DNA of 64,000 nt, from contig NC_091146.1 in NCBI RefSeq assembly GCF_041381155.1, forward strand, positions 34,509,328-34,573,327, in the 5' to 3' direction. Both the position numbers and the translations under genes were made by a program. Under the pieces are notes generated by a model, which ran no database searches, was not told where the DNA came from, and saw only the letters and a program-made list of their open reading frames with translations. This stretch comes from Argopecten irradians. Its lineage: Eukaryota > Mollusca > Bivalvia > Pectinida > Pectinidae. Below, one piece after another: positions 11,760-23,852 of this stretch (its first letter is position 1; every line of letters begins with the position of its first letter).

Positions 11760-14620
11760 GTGTGTAATATATGCTTGTAATAGTTATATCAATGAAAATC
11801 CAAACACTCTAGTTCAGGTCCGGATTTCTAGAAACACATTTAAAAAAAAACCTGACCTATTCACAAGGGTATATTTCCATTCTACTTTCAGTTTCCCGTT
11901 TGATCTATGTTAAACCAGATGGGTAATATCACGCTATGAACTCCAATCTGGTCAAGCGTATGAATATTTAACGTTTCCGCCGCGTCACGGACAGTGTATA
12001 CAATATATACTTACGCCCATACATAACGGTCAAATAATTTAAAAAGTGGTTTTATAGTGTGGTCTATGAAATCTAATAGTATTATCATGTTTACAAAATA
12101 GCATTTATTAAAAAATATCATTGCATAATTTTCATTTGTTCGCTTGTTTCAAACCGTTTTGTGTTGAACTATATTCAAAAGCTGATGATATGGCTGTTCC
12201 GTTTATTATTAAACTTGGTGACGTCAACACTTGCGCAAGCGGGAAAATTCAAAGGATATACGTGTATAGTGTTGAATTTTAATAATCGTAATGGAAATAT
12301 AAGTAATAAACTGTAACCAGATTGGACATACAGTTTATATGGACCCCATCCGTCCTAAAGATAAATAGAATGGCGCCCTAACGGGCGCCATTCTATTTAT
12401 CTTCCTTCCGGATGGGCTTCATATCAACTGTATGTCCAATCTGGTAACAGTTTATTGCTTAAACAAACAATACACATGTGGAAAATCAACACTGAACATA
12501 CATTTTAAAGGCGCTGAAAATAAATCCCGTAAGTATAAATAAAAATTAAAAGTTCTATTTTTAACGTCCTATTTCTTTGCCATTTTGAATGGTATGATCT
12601 TGAAATTGGTCACTATATGTCTGAGAGCATGTTCTTTCGTATGCGTTATTCAAAACATTTCTATGATTATGTTCATTTGACCTCCTAGCGAACTCTTGGC
12701 CTTGACGTAATTCTGATAAAATAAAGTGAGAATAACGAAACGCACACGGTGCACAGCGTACGGTAATTAAGTTATGAGCGTTAAAATTTCGATCGAAAAA
12801 AATAATACACAGTAATTAGACATTGATTAAATGGCACACACAATCAAACACAAGTCCAGTCTTTGATCGGAATAAACACCGTTTTAGAACTGTCATCTTC
12901 ATGTTGGCGACTCTATTTGTTCTTAATATACAGTCTTGTAAAAGCAATAAATATCCCTGTCTCCAATAATTGGCCGTTCGTTATCTATCTGTAATGACCA
13001 AATTGCCAAATTTCATGACTATATTACCGCCATTTTTCCACACATGACCTTGAAATGTATATAGTGTTGTAGACAATGTATATATATATATATATGAAAA
13101 ATCAACACTCAACCTCAAAACGTAAAGACGCTGCGAGCTCACAAACTACGCCTAATTTAAAGAAAACGAATTACATTATTTCCGCCATTTAGCTGTATAT
13201 GACCTTGATAACCCATAACTGTTACAGACAAACTTCTACACAATACATAACCTTGGCATTTCATATCCATTCATCTATCTATCAGGAAATTTAATTAATT
13301 ACGGTAAAATGTACGTTAAAATTGAACGAAACGTCATATTCGCAGAGTTTTACTTCAGCAATTTGTAGAGTTACGACTTTGAAATTTATCCCAGTTGTAG
13401 ACAATATGCTGAAGTTTCCATGTAAGAAACGGTACATTAAATGATAAAGGAGCTGCAAGCTCACAATTTACGTAAAAAATTACGGAAAACGAACGAATCA
13501 CCATATTGTCAGAGCTGTATTACCGCCATCTAGCCGTATATGACATAACAAAAACATATTCATATTAGCCAAAAGTTTAAACAATACTTGTGTGAAAAGT
13601 CAACACTGAACATACAGGTATAAAGGCACAGAAGGACAACTAAAAATTAAAAGTTAGATCTTTGATGTCCTAAATCTCCGCGATTTTGAATAACATGTCC
13701 TTGAAATTGATCATTATATGTGTCTGAAAACATGTTCTTTCAATTGCGCCCTTCAAAAAAATCATTTTTGACCTTTGTTTGACCTCATTTGACCCCTTAG
13801 CGAACTCTTGACATTGACACAATCTCTGATTACATATAGTGAGAAAAAAAACGTCCAACATCATGACCTACCTAAATGACTAAACGTAAACGTTTTACAA
13901 CGTACTGTGATGAGTTTATGAACGTTTAAAACCTTGATTTTTTTTTACAAACTCGAACGTACGTTTCAAGACATCATCGATGTACATAACGTCTCCGAAG
14001 ATAAGCGTTCGTGAACTAAAGTGATAAGAAGAAAAAAATAGAATAAGGCCAAAAAAAACATATGTCTGTTTAGGGTTACATTGGCAAAAATATAGGGTCG
14101 GTCGGTCGGGAGGATTTTTTATTTATTTTTATTTTTGGTATTTTTTAGTGTCTTTCACTCTAAACTGATGGCCGGAACCGGAGTCTGAGATCGAAATCTC
14201 GACTTCTTAAAAAAATGTAGAAATGTAATTATATATAGGAAACTCAACAATTCTCTGGGTCCGGCGCGTGATGTTTGTGATGTCTATGTTGACCTATAGT
14301 CATCACGTTCCGTCCATAGTCGTCCGCCGTGCACCGTCTACCATCCGTACACTTGTCATTCAAACAACTTCTTCTCAAAACGTTGGAAGTAATAAAACAA
14401 TATTGAGCGTGCTAGTTATTAACTAGTAGTTGATTAAATGTGACTATCCCTTGCCCAGGACCCAGTTTATGTAACTAGGGCAGCTGTCAAGGAATTGTAA
14501 TAAAGAAATATACGTACTAATCATAAAAAACAAGGAATGTTATAAGTCATCAAACAAGATACCTTGGGTTAATGATATAGATTATTATCTATCAGGTTGA
14601 ATATCAATGATCTAAACACT
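11760..14620. other. Gene-poor AT-rich stretch with repeat remnants
   Basis: No convincing exon was seen. It holds the long palindrome at 12305-12456, a remnant of the aaggccaaa family near 14040-14220, and a 5' remnant of the hairpin-ended family near 14271-14400 (ccgtcc..gtcgtccgcc followed by aacaacttcttctcaa). Upstream exons of the nSTAND3 gene could lie here, but none was recognised. Confidence 0.4.
12305..12456. repeat. 152-bp near-perfect palindrome
   Basis: Two arms of about 76 bp meet at ggcgccctaacgggcgcc with almost no loop. The outer arms read accagattggacatacagtt on the left and its complement on the right, ending in aataaactg/cagtttatt. Only a handful of mismatches separate the arms. 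It is probably a foldback or MITE-type element. Confidence 0.85.
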
Positions 14621-15700
14621 CAAGGAAGATTCTGTCAATCACAAAACTGATAGATGGAAAATCAGGAAAGATTCTGTCAATCACGAAACTGATTGATGGA
14701 ATGTCAGGAAAGATTCTCAATTACAAAACTGATTGACAGAATATCAGGAAAAATTCTGTCAATTACAAAACTGATTGATGGAAAATTAGGAAAAAATTCT
14801 GTCAATTACAAAACTGATTGATGGGATATCAGGAAATATTCTGTCAATTACAAAACTGATTGATGGAAAATTAGGAAAAATTCTGTCAATTGCAAAACTG
14901 ATTGATGGGATATCAGGAAATATTCTGTCAATCACAAAACTGATTGATGGAAAATTAGGAAAAATTCTGTCAATTACAAAACTGATTGATGGAAAATTAG
15001 GAAAGATTCTGTCAATCACAAAACTGATTGATGGAAAATTAGGAAAGATTCTGTCAATCACAAAACTGATTGATGGAAAATCAGGAAAGATTCTGTCAAT
15101 CACAAAACTGATTGATGGAAAATTAGGAAAGATTCTGTCAATTACAAAACTGATTGATGGAATATCAGGAAAGATTCTGTCAATCACAAAACTGATTGAT
15201 GGAATATCAGGAAAGATTCTGTCAATTACAAAACTGATTGATGGAAAATTAGGAAAAATTCTGTCAATTACAAAACTGATTGATGGAAAATTAGGAAAAA
15301 ATTCTGTCAATTACAAAACTGATTGATGGGATATCAGGAAATATTCTGTCAATTACAAAACTGATTGATGGAAAATTAGGAAAAATTCTGTCAATTGCAA
15401 ACCTGATTGATGGGATATCAGGAAATATTCTGTCAATCACAAAACTGATTGATGGAAAATTAGGAAAAATTCTGTCAATTACAAAACTGATTGATGGAAA
15501 ATTAGGAAAGATTCTGTCAATCACAAAACTGATTGATGGAAAATTAGGAAAGATTCTGTCAATCACAAAACTGATTGATGGAATATCAGGAAATATTCTG
15601 TCAATCACAAAACTGATTGATGGAAAATTAGGAAAGATTCTGTCAATTACAAAACTGATTGATGGGATATCAGGAAATATTCTGTCAATCAGAAAACGTA
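14620..15700. repeat. 39-bp minisatellite, ~28 copies
   Basis: The unit contains attctgtcaatcacaaaac and tgattgatggaaaattagg, with variants atatcagg and aattaca. The unit is a multiple of three without minus-strand stops, so long spurious minus-strand ORFs (period of 13 residues with FPSISFVIDRIFP) run through it. It lies directly upstream of the nSTAND3 exons. Confidence 0.93.
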
Positions 15701-15968
15701 TTTCTATAGTCATCCACATTAACTACATTGACAAGCAATTGACAACAAGAAAATATTTTCATCGTTAAATACTCATGGTGAAGTTGTAATATCAATAAAT
15801 GTATTACATATATTTGATGGTATTACAACATAGTGGTACAATATCGCATACCGGACCAGTTGTGTGAAAAAAATATTTTTGCGTGTAGATAGATATGTTT
15901 ATTTTAGGTTGTATGATCTATATTATAAAACTAAATTATACTTATGTGAAATGATTTTTATTTTACAG

Positions 15969-18375
15969 ATATCCATCCCGACCTATTACATAAAATAGGT
16001 GAGTCTTTTCAAATTATATCTACATGTGCAATATGATATTACAGCGTGAAGATTTAAAGATTACGATTTTTTTACCAGTTATAAACATTTTCTTTGACTT
16101 TGATCACATATAATGATAACTTCAGCGACACACTATCTTTTTATCAGCTGTTTTGTCTTTTTTTGTATTTTTAGAAACAACTGTTAATAGGATCAAGACA
16201 GAAAAAGGAAAACAATTCATACAGACCAAAGCGTACCATGATGCTCAAGAGAAGCTCCGAATGAACAGGGTTTTAGTGATCAAGGGGAACACGGGGGACG
16301 GGAAGACGTCTACCACATTCCAGCTGGTTCACTGGTTGATGGAGGAGGAGCAGTGCAGAAAACCACTTCAGCTTCATGAAATTAAGGATTTGAAGTTACT
16401 GGCTCCACATTCTGATCTTGTTTGTATTATTGATGACATATTTGGTGAGAGAGATATTGGTAGATCGGAAGTACAAGAGTGGAACAAGAGTCTGAAAAAT
16501 GTAGAAACACTTTTTGCTAATAAACAAAACCAGACAAACATCCTGATTATCACAATTCGAAATGAAATATTTAATGTTTTGGAAGAAAAATCTCTGGGGA
16601 CAGTTTTTATGAAGGACAACATAATTGATCTGAGCTCAAATGAGTACAAAATCAAGGAAGAAAAACAAAAACTATTAGCAATGTACACGCCAACAAATCT
16701 GACATGGACAGAGGAAGAAGAGGAAAAAATTGTAGCTTATGCACCTCATATTGGATTCCCTCAATGTTGTCAGCTTTTTTATAATTCTGCTGAATTGCAG
16801 AAAAAACGAGCAGAATTTTTTGAGAAACCAGTTACATTTTTCATAGAGGCTCTATCAAATTTACCAGAATGTCCTGCCATTCTGTTTCTCTTCCTCAATG
16901 GTGGAGAAATATTGGTGAATGGTCTTGACCCAAATGCGAATAAAGTAAACAAAACACTGTTAGAACTAGCATTTAGCATTGAACTGGTTGATAATGAAGA
17001 GAGGAGAAGCAGGGAGTATGAGGAGAAAGTAGATTTTGTAAAAGAGAGTTTAGATAAGCTATTAGGATTTTTGGTAAAGAAGGGGAAACATTGGTCTGGT
17101 AGGGAAGTGTACAGATTTGATCATGATTCTATATATGTAACAGCAGCTCTTTTGTATGGAAAGAAAACACCTGTTGGGTATATAAAACATTGTCCCAGCA
17201 AAGCACTTAGTTATCTAACAACTTTAGAAACATCTACAGATATGGTTGTCATATCATCTGGTCATTACAATGATTTGTGTGAACGTTTGCTCCGAGAGAT
17301 TGAGAGTGTGAAGAGGTATGATTATGCTGTGATTGGCTCTCTAGATGTGTGGAAAGATCGTTTATTTGTTGAGATATTTGACAAGCTTTTGGATGAGAAA
17401 AAGGTTAATAAACTCAACATATTGAATAAAGCATGTAAGTCTGGATTAGTTGAATTAGCTTCGTATCTATTGGAAAAGGGAGTCAAACCTGACAAGGACA
17501 CAGATTGGTGGGGATTAATTTCAAGAGGTGATGAGGATGGTGAGGTAGATGAGAATGTACTCAATGAAGTTGTTGTTTACCTGAATGATGAGATAAAATA
17601 TGACTTGTTAAATAAAGCATGCAAGTCTGGTTCCTCAAAGTGTGGTATATCTCTGCTTAAAGTTGGGGCCAAACCTGACGAGAAAACAATGTTAGATGTG
17701 GCAGAGGGAGGGAGTATGGATCTCTATAATATACTACCACAGTTTGGCGTCACTCCTACAGGGAGGGATTGGGCAGGTTTTCATGCCCTACATGTGGCGT
17801 GTTGGTCTGAGAGATTAGAAATAGTGACTGCGTTGTGTGATGATTACCCACACCTCGTACAAGTTAACAATACGTTCGGATTATCACCGCTTCATAGAGC
17901 GGCGGGGACAGGAAACTGTTCTATTTTCCAGACTGTAGAGAAAACTATACATAAAGTCAAGGATGAACAACACAAATGTGAAACAGTAGACGAGCGTTTG
18001 ATACGTAGAAGTCAGTACATGTGTCAGTTAGTAGACAGTAAAAGGGGTACTGTTTTACATTGGACTTGTATGTTCGGAGGTAAGGATTTGTGTGTGTATA
18101 TATGTAGGACTTACCCCGCCATGACGGTGTGTATAGATGATAAGGGTTATTATTGTCTACATTATTTAGCTATATATCAAACAGATGTAGACTGGTTCAT
18201 TGAGTGCGAGATGTATGTGAGAAAACAGATGGAATCATTACAGCAGAATTATGATATCAAAAACTTACTGGACGGGATGGGGAAATCTGTTTTGGACCAC
18301 GCAAAGGAAAGAATGGAGAGACAGGGTGAGAGAAAGAACGCTTTGTATGACCATCTTCTGGATGTGTTTTTCTAA
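15969..18375 (+). CDS. nSTAND3-type NTPase with C-terminal ankyrin-like repeats, last two exons
   Basis: A 30-nt micro-exon (15969-15998) splices in phase to 16175-18375, reading ...HPDLLHKI then ETTVNRIKTEKGKQFIQT. The large exon carries a Walker A P-loop GNTGDGKT (16285-16308), a Walker B VCIIDDIFG (16420-16446) and a sensor-like strand ILIITIRNEIF (16540-16572). It then has an all-helical middle and degenerate ankyrin-like repeats from about 17400 (NKACKSG twice, FHALHVACW, GLSPLHRAAGTGN, GTVLHWTCMFGG, GYYCLHYLA). The stop is TAA at 18373-18375. The reading frame opens at 16153 with TTG, not ATG, and an acceptor (tatttttag) precedes 16175, so the N-terminus lies in upstream exons not found here. 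STAND NTPases are signalling switches often linked to innate immunity; for this gene that is inference. The family assignment rests on motif order. Confidence 0.85.
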
Positions 18376-18417
18376 ATAATATCATTCCCACTCATGTATA
18401 AATTTCAGATGAAATAT

Positions 18418-18482
18418 AGGAATCGAACTCCGGTCCTCTGACTTGGTAATCTAACGCTCGTAATCAACTGATCGAGCGAAAG
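18418..18482 (-). repeat. tRNA-like SINE head or tRNA relic
   Basis: On the minus strand a D-arm-like GCTC...GAGC pair and a B-box-like GGAGTTCGATTCC lie at tRNA spacing. The acceptor stem cannot be formed, so this is not a functional tRNA gene. Confidence 0.5.
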
Positions 18483-18589
18483 AAAATGTCTCTATCCAGC
18501 GTGAGAGGTATATTACATTTGATATATTGGCGTGTTCACGAGAGGTTCTACATATATCTATTCTCTATATGACTGATACTGCATGGGAG

Positions 18590-19130
18590 TACATGTATAC
18601 GTTAGGTTTTATATATAAAATGTATGTGTTCTGTATAAGACTTTGATACTGGGAGTATAAGTTAGATTTGATCTATAAAATGTATGTATTCTGTATATAA
18701 CTTTGATACTGGGAGTATATGTTAGATTTGATCTATAAAATGTATGTATTCTGTATATAACTTTGATACTGGGAGTATATGTTAGATTTGATCTATAAAA
18801 TGTATGTAGTCTGTATAAGACTTTGATACTTGGAGTATATGTTAGATTTGATCTATAAAATGTATGTATTCTGTATATGACTTTGATACTGGGAGTATAT
18901 GTTAGATTTGATCTATAAAATGTATGTATTCTGTATATAACTTTGATACTGGGAGTATATGTTAGATTTGATCTATAAAATGTATGTATTCTGTATATGA
19001 CTTTGATACTGGGAGTATATGTTAGATTTGATCTATAAAATGTATGTAGTCTGTATAAGACTTTGATACTGGGAGTATATGTTAGATTTGATCTTTAAAA
19101 TATATGTATTCTGTATTTGACTTTGGGAGC
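18590..19130. repeat. 60-bp minisatellite, ~9 copies
   Basis: The unit contains ctttgatactgggagtatat, then gttagatttgatctataaaa and tgtatgtattctgtatat. The copies are very uniform, so expansion is likely recent. It lies downstream of the nSTAND3 gene. Confidence 0.92.
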
Positions 19131-19147
19131 ATATATTAACATTTGCT

Positions 19148-19570
19148 AGGCTTGTTCACAATACGCAAACAGGCCTATTAGCCAACATCCTCGATATTCC
19201 AGAGATTCCGATCACTTACGATCACTACAACCCTGGACTATCTCATAGTAAAAATGGAGGCAACAGAATAGAAGAGGTAATTTAGTCATTTAATGTACAT
19301 CAAAAGAGCCGTATAACGGTACACTGTGGTTGACTGTGTGGCTTTGATGTTAGGCGTCGCTCTCTCTGTAGTCTTCAAAGGAAATCTTTACTAGCATGTG
19401 ATTGGTCAAATGTTTTCCGCTGAGCTGCCTTCAATTCACTATGAGATAGTCCAGAGGTGTAGAGATCGTAAGTGATCGGAAGCTCTGGAGTATCGAGGTT
19501 GACTAGCCAAGTATGTTTACTATAACTGCATGGTAACATTGACCTTTGAACTTGCGTACGAAAATGCAAT
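19148..19570. repeat. Imperfect inverted duplication
   Basis: The segment 19148-19256 (tccgatcacttacgatc, ggactatctcatag) returns inverted at about 19434-19560 (ctatgagatagtcc, gatcgtaagtgatcgga, tatcgaggttgactagcc). The arms are about 110 bp with a 180-bp spacer. No ORF is credible. Confidence 0.65.
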
Positions 19571-20182
19571 ATATAGGCCTACTTTTTAAGAAACACATGA
19601 TTTTGTTTACATTTTGTAGTGTTGTTTTTCATAAAATTTGAAAAAAATGTCACCACAAATACATTGTATCATCGAACACAAGTGAAATTGTTCCATACAT
19701 CGGTGAATCTACCGTAGATAATCACATGGCTCCCAAGGATGTAATATCGTCAAGTCAGACGACAATCTCAAACACATTGAGCTATTTGAACACCGGTGTT
19801 TTGACAACTTCGGCAAACTCTAGTGACTGTAAAAAGCGTGCTCCAGGTTCGCCTCGCTTCACAACGGTCACTGAGTTGACACATGTGGCCGAGTACAAAT
19901 ACTTTATGTAATTAACTTCTATATTAACATTTAATAAAAATAAATACATATTTAAATACATGATTTGATAAAAAAAAATAATCTCTGAAAGTTATTTTGT
20001 TTGTCATGTTTATTTTACAATAAAAAATATGGAACCTTTTGTCGTCGCGGATGAATAATTCTACCGTATGTGAAGAGTCATCATTGGCTGTTCAATTGAG
20101 TTAGCTTCTCCCATTTATGACCGACTTTTATTGAATAATTACGTCACTTTCAAATGTCTATTATATTGCATAAACTATAAAT

Positions 20183-20690
20183 AACAAGAGATCCCAGGGG
20201 GATCTTGGCGCCCACCAAAGAATGATCTATGTCTGATAATGGAAAGGGGATCTTTTCTCTGCTTTTCAAATTTCAACTACATAATACATTCTGTATGAAA
20301 TTTGAGCCTGATCCCTTCAGTACTTTCTGCGAAATAGCGATAACAAACTTCAACTATCCAAATCCTAGATGGCGGTCTGTCGGCCATCTTGTTCATCGAT
20401 TGGTCCAAAAATGCAATATGCGCAACCAAGGCCCTAAGGGAACCTGCATACACTGTATGCAATTTGAGATGGATGCTTTCAGTACTTTCTGAGAAATAGC
20501 GGTAATAAGCTTTAAATACCAAAATCAAAGATGGTGGCTAATCGGCCATCTTGTTGACCAATAGGTCCCAAAATATAATATGCACAACTAGGGCCCTGGG
20601 GTAACCTGCATATGAAATTTGAGAAAGACCCCTTTAGCACTTTCTGAGAAATAGCGGTAACCAACTTTTAACTATCAAAATCCAAGATGG
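20183..20690. mobile_element. Hairpin-ended element, AACAAGAGATCCC type
   Basis: It starts aacaagag plus a hairpin agatccc-agg-gggatct. About three diverged units of roughly 140 bp follow, each with actttctgagaaatagcggt and atggcggtctgtcggccatc or its variants. It shares only the AACAAGAG-plus-hairpin end with the GGCCC families. The small ORFs inside are not credible genes. Confidence 0.6.
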
Positions 20691-20694
20691 CTGC

Positions 20695-22295
20695 ATGGAG
20701 GGGACGGTGTGGATATGCTCCTGAAGGGGGTGGGGTGATTGTGTTCCTGAAGAGGGTGAGAGTGGATGTGTTCCTGAAGGGGGTAGGGGATGGACGTAAT
20801 CTGTTCCTGAAGGGATGGGTGGGTGAATGTGTTCCTGAAGAAGGTGAGAGTGGATGTGGTCCTGAAGGGGATTAGGATGGATGTGTTCCTGAAGGAGTGA
20901 GTGTGGATGTGTTCCTGAAGGGGGTGAGAGTTGATGTGTTCCTGAAGAGGGCTGGGGATGTGTTCCTGAAGGTTAACAGTGGATGTGCTTCTGAAGGGAT
21001 TGGGTGGATGTGTTCCTAAACGGGGTGATAGTGGGTGTGTTCCTGAAGGGGATTAGAATGGATGTGTCGCTGAAGGGGATTAGGATGGATGTGTTCCTGA
21101 AGGGGGCGAGAGTGGGTGTGTTCCGGAAGGGGTAGGGATAGATGTATTCCTGAAGGGGGTGAGAGTGGATGTGTTTCTGAAGGGGATGAGAGTGGATGTG
21201 TCCCTGAAGGGGGTGAGAGTTGATGTGTTCCTAAAGAGGTGAGAGTGGCTGTGTTCCTGAAGGGGTTAGAGTTGATGTGTTTCTGAAGGGGATTAGGATG
21301 GATGTGTTCCTGAAGGAAATTGGGATGTAAGTGTTCACGAAGAGGGCGAGAGTGGGTGTGTTCCTAAAGGGGGTTAGAGTGATTGTGGTCCTGAAGGGGA
21401 TGGGAGGAAATGTGTTCCTAAAGAAAGTTGGTGGTTGTGTTCCTGAAGGGGAGAGTGGATGTGTTCCTAAAGGGACTGAGAGTGGATGTGTTCCTAAAGG
21501 GACTGAGAGTGGATATGTTCCTAAAGGGACTGAGAGTGGATGTGTTCTTGAATGGGGTGGGGTGAATGTATTCTTGAAGCCAAAATAATCCACCACTTTT
21601 CACCTCCCCATCATACTTATAGAGCTATATAGATATTTTCACTCTCGGATTTGGCATCGGGAATCAAGACTACATAATATGAAAATAAAGTAGAGTGCAA
21701 TCTACCTCTAGTTAAACTGAAGGGTATGGGGTTGGATATGTTCCTGAAAGGGGTGAAGGTGGATGTGTCCCTGAAGGGGGTGAAAGTGGGTGTACTTTTG
21801 AAGGGGGTAGGGGTGGATGTGTTCCTGAAGGGGGTGAAAGTGGGTGTGTCCCTGAAGGGGGTGAAAGTGGGTGTGTCCCTGAAGGGGGTGAAAGTGGGTG
21901 TACTTTTGAAGGGAGTAGGGGTGGATGTGTTCCTGAAGGGGGTGAAAGTGGGTGTACTTTTGAAGGGGGTAGGGATGGATGTGTTCCTGTAGGGATTGGG
22001 TTGATGTGTTCCTGAAGAGGATGAGAGTGGGTGTTTTCATGAAGGAGATTTGGGTGGATGTGTTCCTGAAGGGGTGAAAAAGGATGTGTTCCTGAAGGGG
22101 GTGACGATGGATGTGTTCCTGACGGGTATTGGGGTAGATGTGTTCCTGAAGGAGTGAGTGTGGATGTGTTCCTGAAAGGTATTGGGGTAGATGTGTCCCT
22201 GAAGGAGTGAGTGTGGATGTGTTCCTGAAGGGGGTAAGAGTGAATGTGTTCCTGAAGGGGGTAAGAGTGGATGTGTTCCTGAAGGGGTGAGAGTG
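20695..22295. repeat. Two-block minisatellite, ~27-30 bp unit
   Basis: The units contain gtggatgtgttcctgaaggg. Block 1 runs 20695-21590 and block 2 runs 21720-22295. Each block is followed by the same ~110-bp sequence (atattttcactctc, atttggcat, aaataaagta, gtgcaatctacc, agttaaact), so the two blocks come from duplication of a larger segment. The repeat-encoded ORFs on both strands are by-products. Confidence 0.9.
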
Positions 22296-22429
22296 GACCC
22301 CATCATTATATATATATAGAGAGATATTTTCACTCTCATATTTGGCATTGGGGTACAAGACTACAAAATAAATATGAAAATAAAGTAAAGTGCAATCTAC
22401 CACTAGTTAAACTTGCGTACATTACAGGA

Positions 22430-23850
22430 ACAATCTGTACATTTTTCTTGGTTTCCGGGGTAGCTTGGTTTGAGTTTAACATAAAAAAATTATTTTAGTG
22501 TCTGATTTGATTTTGGGAATTTTGTTGTTGAAAGTAGTATTTGCAAAAACTATAAATCGCAGTAAAAACATTTAACAACAAGAATAATTATTTTATTGAA
22601 TATCTGTTTTACCTGTTGACCGTGAAATCAAATTGCTTTGAAAATATATTGGATTAATTACATCAATATTATATTTACATTGTAATTTTCTGTTCTTCCC
22701 AACTGATAATTTGCATGAGTTTTATTCAACAAAATATTTTGCTTTTAGCATCACTTTAAAAGATATGAAGAAGTATAAACAGCTATATGATGTCAGTGCG
22801 TATTGGCGCATACAGAGTTATCTGTCCTTGAGGATAGACAGCGATAGTGATGTAACTATTTAGTGATCAAAAAAGAAAACTCACCTCGCTTCTTTGAAAA
22901 ATATGATATGTTCTTGTATACACATGACATCACAATCAATACCGACCACAAGGGCAGATAACTCTGTAATTATGTCTTCTGTACAACCAAGGACCAAGAT
23001 GACAAGGATAAGTCACTCAGGGTTGTGGACGAATACATCGTGAGCATTTTTCGGTTTGTGCACTGACCGTGACTTAGACGACAACTGACTATGACGTTGG
23101 ACGACAACTGACCATGACATTTGGCGACAACCGACCGTGACGTTTGGCGACAACCGACCGTGACGTTCGGGACAACTGTTCTCCCTTTGATATCCGCCGG
23201 CGCAACCTTTGATATAGCTTGCCAGTGGCAGGCTTACGTCTTACTTTCTGAAGCAGGCAATCATTACATAATGTTTTATGAACAACATTTCTTCTAAATC
23301 TAGCAAGGATTAAAGGTTATGAAATTAAGGTTTACATTGTTGTTTCATTTGACTTGGTAAGACAAGTATTTGTTGAGAAAAATGGTTTTCAGTATTGGTT
23401 CATAGGTATCTCGCATGATGAGATAGTGACGAATCCTTATTCCTTATTATCCTTGGTACATGTACAACCCTATTTCATGTTTGTATATTACAGAGTTAGC
23501 TCCCTTGCGGGTAGGTATCGATTGTTACGTTATTATTTTGTGAGCACAGTTCAAAATGGTTTTCACTATTGGTTCATAGGTATCTCGCATTATGAGATAG
23601 TGACGAATCCTTATTTCTTATTATCCTTGGCACAACCCTGTTTCGTCTTTGTATATTACAGAGTTAGCTCCCTTGCGGGTAGGTATCGATTGTTAGTTAT
23701 TATTTTGTAAGGACAATTCACGCTGTTTTCTCCGAAAAGTATGACGTTATCGCAAAGCACATGACATCACAATCAATACCTACCGGCAAGGGCAGATAAC
23801 TCTGTAATATGCAAATACAGAACAGGTAAACAGACAAATAAACAAAATGG
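22430..23850. other. Intergenic repeats between the nSTAND3 gene and KTI12
   Basis: There is no gene. About 22806-22970 is a MITE whose ends read acagagttatctgtcctt and aagggcagataactctgt; related ends occur near 23490, 23790 and 41462-41600. The stretch 22990-23480 (cctttgatatccgccgg, cttactttctgaagcagg) recurs at about 31750-32165. The stretch 23375-23700 is an in-frame duplication of about 165 bp, which creates a meaningless 118-codon ORF. Confidence 0.55.
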
Positions 23851-23852
23851 AA

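Noticed and set aside
14786..15719. Minus-strand ORFs with a FPSISFVIDRIFP repeat
   Set aside because: The 39-bp unit is a multiple of three. There is no unique sequence, signal peptide or conserved start.
11700..15998. Joining the last MYCBPAP exon to the 15969 micro-exon
   Set aside because: The phase would give a stop (PSRPIT then TAA). In the other phase the micro-exon runs openly into the nSTAND3 exon.
23354..23710. 118-codon ORF with internal duplication
   Set aside because: It arises from a ~165-bp direct repeat of dispersed non-coding sequence also found elsewhere, with no family resemblance.
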